From: an uncultured Sutterella sp.
Lineage (GTDB): Bacteria > Pseudomonadota > Gammaproteobacteria > Burkholderiales > Burkholderiaceae_F
Length of the DNA: 37,420 bases
Reading direction: 5' to 3'
NCBI GenBank assembly: GCA_937943605.1
Contig: CALEAW010000098.1
Location: 1 to 37,420, forward strand
Position 1 is the first letter of the stretch. Every line of letters begins with the position of its first letter. Below, in pieces: positions 31,982 to 37,420 of the stretch. The notes beneath the pieces are model-generated. The model saw only the letters and a list, made by a program, of their open reading frames with translations, was not told the origin of the DNA and searched no databases. The position numbers were made by a program, and so were the translations under genes.

Positions 31982-32722
31982 ATGCGTTTTGACGTCGTCA
32001 CCCTGTTTCCTGAGATTTTTGATGCGGTCACGAAAGTGGGCATTACAGCACGCGCAATGAAGCGCGGGCTTTGGTCTTGCCACACGTGGAATCCGCGTGC
32101 TGCGACCACTGATTTACATCGTACGGTGGATGATCGCCCATTTGGCGGCGGTCCAGGTATGGTGATGATGGCCGATCCGCTTGCCAAAACCGTCGACATG
32201 ATTCGCTCGTCAGGTAACCGCGGTCGTGTGATTTCGTTTGCCCCTAATGGCACTCGTTTAACGGATGATCGCGTGCGTCGTATGGTAGCCGAGGATGAGA
32301 GCATCGTACTCATTTGCGGTCGCTACGAAGGGATCGATGAACGTTTTCTTTCGACCTACGTCGATGAAGTCGTGAGTTTGGGTGACTTTGTGCTTTCGGG
32401 CGGTGAACTCCCCGCATGCGCTTTGATGGATGCCGTGGTGCGTCAGTTGCCAGGCGCCATTAAGGATCTATCGACCTCAGACGAAAGCTTTGCGACGGGG
32501 CTTTTAGATGCGCCGCATTACACGCGCCCTGAAGTTTGGCGTGGCATGGAAGTGCCCTCCGTTTTGCTCTCGGGGCACCATAAAAATATTCAGACGTGGA
32601 CGCGCGAAGAAAGTTTGCGTTTGACCTTGCAAACTCGCCCTGACTTGATTAAAATCGCGGATTCTTCTAACAAGTTAAGTGACGCGGATCGTCGTTGGTT
32701 ACGCGCAAACGGTTGGAAGTAA
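31982..32722 (+). CDS. trmD: tRNA (guanine(37)-N1)-methyltransferase TrmD
   Basis: TrmD methylates G37 of tRNAs reading CUN, CCN and CGG codons, which prevents +1 frameshifting. It is a SPOUT enzyme with a deep trefoil knot. The 246-aa product carries MRFDVVTLFPEIFDAV at the start, FGGGPGMVMMADPL, LICGRYEGIDER, and VLSGGELPACALMDAVVRQLPGA. The linker SFATGLLDAPHYTRPEVWRGMEVPSVLLSGHH is also present. AAAGGAG lies just upstream. Length and motif order are normal. Confidence 0.98.
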   Translation: MRFDVVTLFPEIFDAVTKVGITARAMKRGLWSCHTWNPRAATTDLHRTVDDRPFGGGPGMVMMADPLAKTVDMIRSSGNRGRVISFAPNGTRLTDDRVRRMVAEDESIVLICGRYEGIDERFLSTYVDEVVSLGDFVLSGGELPACALMDAVVRQLPGAIKDLSTSDESFATGLLDAPHYTRPEVWRGMEVPSVLLSGHHKNIQTWTREESLRLTLQTRPDLIKIADSSNKLSDADRRWLRANGWK

Positions 32723-32806
32723 GTTTTTTAATTTTTTTGCCATCCTATCGGCGGTGGGCCTAGCGCCATCAAATCAAGCCGCATGACGATGGTTCGGAGT
32801 ACAAAA

Positions 32807-33175
32807 ATGAATCTTATTCAGATTCTCGAACAGGAAGAAATCGCCCGCTTGACCGCTGGCAAGACCATCCCCGAATTCCGCGCCGGTGACACGGTTGTCG
32901 TGAACGTCAACGTTGTTGAAGGTTCCCGCAAGCGCGTTCAGGCCTTCGAAGGTGTGGTGATTGCTCGTCGCAACCGTGGCCTCAACTCTTCCTTCATCGT
33001 TCGTAAGATCTCTAGCGGCGAAGGTGTTGAACGTACGTTCCAGCTCTACGCCCCGACGATCGCTTCCATCGAAGTGAAGCGCTACGGCGATGTCTGCCGT
33101 TCCAAGCTCTACTACTTGCGTGATCGCTCTGGTAAGGCTGCCCGTATTAAGGAACGTCTGGTTCGCAAGAACTAA
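32807..33175 (+). CDS. rplS: 50S ribosomal protein bL19
   Basis: bL19 sits at the 30S-50S interface. The 122-aa product has the family start MNLIQILEQEEIARL, AGDTVVVNVNVVEGSRKRVQAFEGVVIARRN, SSFIVRKISSGEGVERTFQLYAP and the basic tail KAARIKERLVRKN. An in-frame ATG eight codons earlier is rejected, because CGGAG at 32795-32799 fits the start used here. It ends the translation operon and is followed by a strong terminator. Confidence 0.98.
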   Translation: MNLIQILEQEEIARLTAGKTIPEFRAGDTVVVNVNVVEGSRKRVQAFEGVVIARRNRGLNSSFIVRKISSGEGVERTFQLYAPTIASIEVKRYGDVCRSKLYYLRDRSGKAARIKERLVRKN

Positions 33176-33204
33176 TTTCAAAGCGAAAGCTTTAGAAATT
33201 GCCG

Positions 33205-33239
33205 AAATCCCCATGACTGATGGTTGTGGGGATTTTTTT
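33205..33239 (+). terminator. intrinsic terminator of the rpsP-rplS operon
   Basis: AAATCCCCA (33205-33213) pairs with TGGGGATTT (33227-33235), followed by TTTT. It marks a clean boundary before the nucleotide-sugar genes. Confidence 0.9.
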
Positions 33240-33284
33240 ATGCACTGCTTACTGTGCCATTCAAAGTGTGTAGTAGTTGACTCT

Positions 33285-33290
33285 TATAAT
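33285..33290 (+). promoter_or_regulatory. candidate -10 box of the gmd operon
   Basis: A perfect TATAAT lies 125 bp before gmd. At 17 bp upstream only CAAAGT is found. TTGACT lies too close (33277-33282). The call is weak, but no better site is seen. Confidence 0.3.
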
Positions 33291-33415
33291 ACTGAGTGAT
33301 CACACTTGATTAACTTGATGGTTCTTTTTGGGGCTTGATGTGACTCCATAAAGGGCGTTAGGTAAATCCAACGAAAAGATACTTCAACTTCGCCCCTTCT
33401 TTTAAAAGGTAACGT

Positions 33416-34459
33416 ATGAAAAAAGCATTGATAACTGGCATTACTGGTCAGGATGGATCGTATTTAGCAGAGTTTCTTCTCGAAAAGGGGTATGAAGTTC
33501 ATGGTGTCGTTCGTCGTTCCTCGTCGTCGAACACATCTCGTATTGATCATCTAAAGGGCAAAGTCACGTTACATGAGGGTGACTTGTCTGATGCATCTTC
33601 GATTTTTCGCATTGTGGCCGAAGTGCGCCCAGATGAAATTTACAACCTAGCCGCGCAATCCCATGTTCAGGTGTCTTTTGATGTCCCTGAGTATTCTGGC
33701 GATGTGGATGCTTTAGGCGTTCTACGCATTCTTGAAGCTGTGCGTGTGTTGGGTATGGCAAAGACATGCCGTATATATCAGGCGTCGACCTCTGAACTGT
33801 ACGGCAAGGTTGAAGAGGTACCTCAGAGCGAAACAACCCCCTTTCATCCTTACAGTCCCTATGCCGTTGCCAAGCAGTATGGTTTCTGGATGACCAAAGA
33901 GTACCGTGAGGCCTATGGTATGTTTGCCGTTAGTGGGATTCTCTTTAATCATGAGTCTGAACGTCGCGGTGAAAATTTTGTGACGCGTAAGATCACATTA
34001 GCAGCAGCACGTATTGCAGAAGGCTTGCAGGATCACCTTGAATTAGGCAATCTCGATTCTCTGAGAGACTGGGGGTATGCCAAGGACTATGTTGAATGTA
34101 TGTGGATGATCCTTCAGCATCATGAGCCCGAAGATTTTGTGATTGCAACAGGAGTGCAGCACACGGTTCGCGATTTCACTGAAAAAGCATTCAAAGAAAA
34201 CGGGATTGAATTACGCTGGGAAGGTGAGGGTATTAACGAAAAGGGCTATGACGTTAATACAGGCAAGATGTTGGTTTGCGTGAACGAAAAATGGTACCGC
34301 CCAACTGACGTTGTGAATTTGCTAGGTGACCCGACCAAAGCACGCACGGTGCTTGGCTGGAATCCGACAAAGACCTCGTACGAGCAGTTAGTCAAGATTA
34401 TGGCTACGCACGATCGTCAATTGGCTAAACGTGAAAAGTTAATTTTGAACGCAGAGTAA
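33416..34459 (+). CDS. gmd: GDP-mannose 4,6-dehydratase
   Basis: Gmd converts GDP-D-mannose to GDP-4-keto-6-deoxymannose, the first committed step to GDP-L-fucose. It is an extended short-chain dehydrogenase with GITGQDGSYLAEFLL at residue 7 for the nucleotide loop and VVRRSSSSNTSRI for NADP. The active-site segment STSELYGKV and the YSPYAVAKQYG catalytic Tyr-Lys pair are present. LFNHESERRGENFVTRKI and RDWGYAKDYVECMW are diagnostic of Gmd. The 347-aa length is normal. AAAGG lies upstream of the ATG. fcl follows directly. Confidence 0.97.
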   Translation: MKKALITGITGQDGSYLAEFLLEKGYEVHGVVRRSSSSNTSRIDHLKGKVTLHEGDLSDASSIFRIVAEVRPDEIYNLAAQSHVQVSFDVPEYSGDVDALGVLRILEAVRVLGMAKTCRIYQASTSELYGKVEEVPQSETTPFHPYSPYAVAKQYGFWMTKEYREAYGMFAVSGILFNHESERRGENFVTRKITLAAARIAEGLQDHLELGNLDSLRDWGYAKDYVECMWMILQHHEPEDFVIATGVQHTVRDFTEKAFKENGIELRWEGEGINEKGYDVNTGKMLVCVNEKWYRPTDVVNLLGDPTKARTVLGWNPTKTSYEQLVKIMATHDRQLAKREKLILNAE

Positions 34460-34474
34460 ATGCCTGAGGCCGTC

Positions 34475-35416
34475 ATGAACAAAGAGTCTAAAATTTATGT
34501 CGCTGGACATCGCGGAATGGTGGGGTCTGCCATTGTCCGCGAGCTCCAAAAGCAAGGCTATACCAACATCATTACAAGAACACACCAAGAATTGGATTTG
34601 ATTGATCAATCAAAGGTGAATCAGTTTTTTAAAGAAGAACGTCCTGAGTATGTGTTTTTAGCAGCGGCTAAAGTTGGTGGCATCATTGCGAATAGCGAAC
34701 ATCTTGCTGACTTTATGTACGACAACATGATGTTGGAGATGAACGTTATTCATGCAGCTTGGCAACATGGATGCAAGAAGCTCCAATTTTTGGGATCTTC
34801 GTGTATTTATCCCCGCTTGGCACCGCAACCCATGCAAGAGAGTTGTTTGCTGACAAGCGCATTGGAGAAAACCAATGAAGCTTACGCTTTGGCCAAAATT
34901 TCCGGGCTGAAGTATTGCGAATATCTCAATAGGCAATACGGGACAGATTTTATTTCTGTCATGCCGACCAATTTGTACGGCCCTAACGATAACTATCATC
35001 CTCGCCACAGTCATGTGTTACCTGCGCTCATTCGCCGTTTTCATGAAGCGAAAGAACAGAAGTTGCCTCAGGTCGTCTGTTGGGGTGACGGTAGTCCTTT
35101 GAGAGAGTTTCTTTATGTCGATGACTTAGCGAATCTCTGTGTCTTTTTGATGAATCACTATTCGGGTAATGAGACAGTGAATGCGGGGACAGGTAAGGAG
35201 ATTTCAATCAAGGCGTTGGCTGAACTGGTCGCCGAAACCGTAGGTTACACAGGGGAGATTGTGTGGGATACAACTAAACCCAATGGCACGCCAAGAAAGT
35301 TGCTCGATGTGTCTAAGGCTCGAGCTTTAGGCTGGTCGTACAAAACAGAATTAAGTGAAGGCATACGTCTATCGTATGAAGACTTTCTCCAGAATCCAAT
35401 GAGAGCAGAACGTTGA
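34475..35416 (+). CDS. fcl: GDP-L-fucose synthase
   Basis: Fcl (WcaG) is the 3,5-epimerase/4-reductase that finishes GDP-L-fucose from the Gmd product. The 313-aa protein has AGHRGMVGSAIVREL at the nucleotide loop, the FLAAAKVGGI segment, FLGSSCIYP, and YALAKISGLK with the catalytic Tyr-Lys. VMPTNLYGPNDNYHPRHSHVLPALIRRFHEA and DLANLCVFLMNHY are also typical. An ATG at 34460 touches the gmd stop and would add five residues. GAGG at 34466-34469 supports the second ATG, used here. Confidence 0.96.
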   Translation: MNKESKIYVAGHRGMVGSAIVRELQKQGYTNIITRTHQELDLIDQSKVNQFFKEERPEYVFLAAAKVGGIIANSEHLADFMYDNMMLEMNVIHAAWQHGCKKLQFLGSSCIYPRLAPQPMQESCLLTSALEKTNEAYALAKISGLKYCEYLNRQYGTDFISVMPTNLYGPNDNYHPRHSHVLPALIRRFHEAKEQKLPQVVCWGDGSPLREFLYVDDLANLCVFLMNHYSGNETVNAGTGKEISIKALAELVAETVGYTGEIVWDTTKPNGTPRKLLDVSKARALGWSYKTELSEGIRLSYEDFLQNPMRAER

Positions 35417-35433
35417 GAGAGATAGGTAGGGCA

Positions 35434-36744
35434 ATGCAGATTATTTTGTTATCCGGTGGATCTGGGACGCGTCTTTGGCCGTTGTCCAATGATGTGAGGT
35501 CGAAGCAATTTTTAAAGTTATTCAAAGATTCTCAGGGAAATGCTGAGTCGATGGTTCAGCGCGTTTATCGTCAAATTAAAACGGCGATTCCTGATGCGAA
35601 CATCACAATTGCGACATCGAAGACTCAGGTCTCTGCTTTGCGCAATCAATTAGGCAATTTAGTGAATTTGTCTGTTGAACCCTGCCGCCGAGATACTTTT
35701 CCTGCAATTGCCCTTGCTTCTCAATACTTAAAAGATATTCTCGATGTAAAAGAAGATGAACCGGTCATTGTCTGTCCGGTTGACCCTTATGTCGACAATG
35801 AATATTTTGTTGAATTCATCGATTTAGCTAAACGCGTTAAAGCGGGAGAGCAAAATATTGTCCTGATGGGCATAGAGCCGACGTATCCTAGCGAAAAATA
35901 TGGCTATATTGTCCCGAAGAACAGCGAAAAGGTTTCTTCAGTCTTATCCTTCAAAGAAAAGCCTAACAAAGAAACTGCGTTGGCTTTGATTCAAGAAGGG
36001 GCCCTATGGAATGGTGGCATTTTTGCGTTTAGGCTGAAGTATTTGTCAGATCTAATTGTGAATCGCTTGCATGTCGATAACTATTTCGATCTGCTCAAAA
36101 AATATGAATCGCTTGAAAAGATCAGCTTTGATTATGAAGTTGTAGAGAAAGAGCCGAGCATTGAGGTTGTCAGATTCGCTGGGGAGTGGAAGGATCTAGG
36201 GACGTGGAATACGCTAACCGAGGCCATGGAATCCCGTTTTTTGGGCAAGTCTCAAACGGATGATGACTGTCAAAATGTCAGCATTATTAATGATACTGAC
36301 ATGAATGTTTTGGCCTTGGGTTTGAAAGACATCATTGTCGCTGTGGGACCTCAAGGCATTCTCATTTCCGATAGAGAGCATTCGAGCTACATCAAACCGT
36401 TTGTAGAAAAAATCGATCAGCAAGTGATGTTTGCTGAGAAATCATGGGGTAGTTATCGAGTGATCGATATGGGGGAAGAGTCTTTGACCATACGAATCCA
36501 CTTGCGAGTGGGAAGCTCGATGAATTATCACAGCCATAAACATCGTCATGAAGTCTGGGTCATTACAGAAGGTAAAGGCATTTCTGTGGTTGATGGCATG
36601 ACAGAAGAAGTCCAGGCCGGGGATGTGATCTCACTGATGGCAGGGTGCAAGCATAAACTGATTGCTAAGACGGATCTACATGTGGTCGAAGTTCAGTTAG
36701 GCAAGGATATTTCTGTTGATGACAAAGAAAAATTCGACGAGTGA
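35434..36744 (+). CDS. manC: mannose-1-phosphate guanylyltransferase (ManC type)
   Basis: ManC makes GDP-mannose from mannose-1-phosphate and GTP, supplying Gmd. The nucleotidyltransferase domain opens with LSGGSGTRLWPLS and has VEPCRRDTFPAIALAS, YGYIVPK, the FKEKP sugar site and LWNGGIFAF. A C-terminal cupin domain (NYHSHKHRHEVWVITEGKG near residue 365) resembles the type II phosphomannose isomerase domain but is short. The 436 aa compare with about 470 in bifunctional enzymes, and a separate manA follows. The expected PADH metal site reads CPVDPYVDNEYF, a known variant form. The ATG here follows AGGTAGGG; an earlier TTG overlaps the end of fcl and is rejected. Confidence 0.9.
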   Translation: MQIILLSGGSGTRLWPLSNDVRSKQFLKLFKDSQGNAESMVQRVYRQIKTAIPDANITIATSKTQVSALRNQLGNLVNLSVEPCRRDTFPAIALASQYLKDILDVKEDEPVIVCPVDPYVDNEYFVEFIDLAKRVKAGEQNIVLMGIEPTYPSEKYGYIVPKNSEKVSSVLSFKEKPNKETALALIQEGALWNGGIFAFRLKYLSDLIVNRLHVDNYFDLLKKYESLEKISFDYEVVEKEPSIEVVRFAGEWKDLGTWNTLTEAMESRFLGKSQTDDDCQNVSIINDTDMNVLALGLKDIIVAVGPQGILISDREHSSYIKPFVEKIDQQVMFAEKSWGSYRVIDMGEESLTIRIHLRVGSSMNYHSHKHRHEVWVITEGKGISVVDGMTEEVQAGDVISLMAGCKHKLIAKTDLHVVEVQLGKDISVDDKEKFDE

Positions 36745-37372
36745 TCTGCCCTTTTTGCTAGCCCCCATAGGTAAGGATTACTTATGGGGAGGCTCAAAAT
36801 TAAAACAAGATTTCCATAAAGGGTTTATCAGCTGTTCCCCTTTGGCTGAGACTTGGGAATGCTCAACACATCCTGCTGGCTTATCTAAGCTTCGTACGAG
36901 TGATGGTTCAGAAAAAAGTTTCTTAGACTTTTTGACGGAAAATGCCGAGGTATTGTGCAATCCAGGGCACCGTGTCTTGTTTCCCGTTTTACTAAAGCTC
37001 ATTGATGCCAAAGAGAATTTGTCGCTTCAGGTACATCCTTCAGACGAGGAAGCTGCCGTATACGAGGAAGGGCAAAAAGGGAAGACAGAATTTTGGTACA
37101 TCCTCGATGCAGAACCAGGGGCATTTATTTACCTAGGGTTTAAGTCTTCGTGTCATCAAGAGACAATCAGAAAGCTTGTCGCAAACGGTGAATTAGAGTC
37201 TGTCTTAAACAAAGTATATGTCCAGAAGGGCGACTCTTTCTTAATTCAGCCTGGGACAGTGCATGCGATCGGTAAAGGCATTGTTCTGGCCGAAATTCAA
37301 GAGAATTCGAACCTGACCTATCGTTTGTATGATTATGGTCGAAGAGATGCTGATGGCAATTTAAGACCTTAA
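36719..37372 (+). CDS. manA: mannose-6-phosphate isomerase, class I, interrupted by an in-frame stop
   Basis: ManA interconverts fructose-6-phosphate and mannose-6-phosphate at the entry to GDP-mannose synthesis. The cupin metal ligands are visible in LSLQVHPSD, GKTEFWYIL and QPGTVHAIGKG, and the catalytic arginine is in NLTYRLYDYGR. The frame ends after NLRP, giving 217 aa against about 310-320 for short class I enzymes. The TAA at 37370-37372 falls where homologues read R-x-LHxxxAL. After it the same frame stays open to the window edge and reads LPIKVALKHYEARRKV, which resembles the missing continuation. Either the gene is broken or there is a base error. The start ATG overlaps the last 26 nt of manC. 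Confidence 0.82.
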   Translation: MTKKNSTSDLPFLLAPIGKDYLWGGSKLKQDFHKGFISCSPLAETWECSTHPAGLSKLRTSDGSEKSFLDFLTENAEVLCNPGHRVLFPVLLKLIDAKENLSLQVHPSDEEAAVYEEGQKGKTEFWYILDAEPGAFIYLGFKSSCHQETIRKLVANGELESVLNKVYVQKGDSFLIQPGTVHAIGKGIVLAEIQENSNLTYRLYDYGRRDADGNLRP

Positions 37373-37420
37373 CTTCCCATAAAAGTTGCACTCAAGCACT
37401 ATGAGGCGCGTAGGAAGGTC

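Overview
The window looks like chromosomal DNA of a betaproteobacterium, probably Burkholderiales and possibly the gut-associated Sutterellaceae. That is inference from protein character: a sigma-70 with a Lys-rich N-terminal extension and a non-conserved region, ImuA/ImuB, and a GTG-rich, roughly half-GC housekeeping set. No 16S rRNA gene is present, so the placement is tentative. Almost all of the sequence is coding, with no insertion sequence, phage, CRISPR array or rRNA.

Left part (1-14.7 kb): tsaD runs leftward and divergently from rpsU, yqeY and dnaG, the classic macromolecular-synthesis neighbourhood. A complete three-gene ABC importer of the NMT1/SsuABC type sits directly behind dnaG and separates it from rpoD. 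Two full-length, paralogous sigma-70 genes then lie in tandem (819 and 668 aa), each with its own long leader, followed by an RhlE-type DEAD-box helicase. Behind the helicase gene is a promoter-to-terminator unit of about 175 nt with several strong hairpins and no gene, the best small-RNA candidate of the window.

Middle (14.7-29 kb): a short AbrB-type protein converges on a leftward block made of tRNA-Glu(CTC), gltX, a DUF401 membrane protein, queH, imuB and imuA. The imuA-imuB translesion cassette has no dnaE2 beside it. Rightward from there are yggS, a complete ugpBAEC glycerol-3-phosphate importer, a YqaA-type membrane protein and an SSS-family symporter.

Right part (29-37.4 kb): etfB-etfA are followed by the rpsP-rimM-trmD-rplS translation operon. 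That operon has a terminator-like hairpin in its leader and a large nested rod-like inverted repeat between rpsP and rimM. After a strong terminator, a more AT-rich nucleotide-sugar operon begins (gmd, fcl, manC, manA), which makes GDP-mannose and GDP-L-fucose for surface polysaccharide. Its last gene is interrupted by an in-frame stop close to the window edge.

The items most worth following up are the tandem sigma-70 genes, the two structured RNA candidates (14.44-14.65 kb and 31.30-31.42 kb), the imuAB pair without dnaE2, and the manA in-frame stop.
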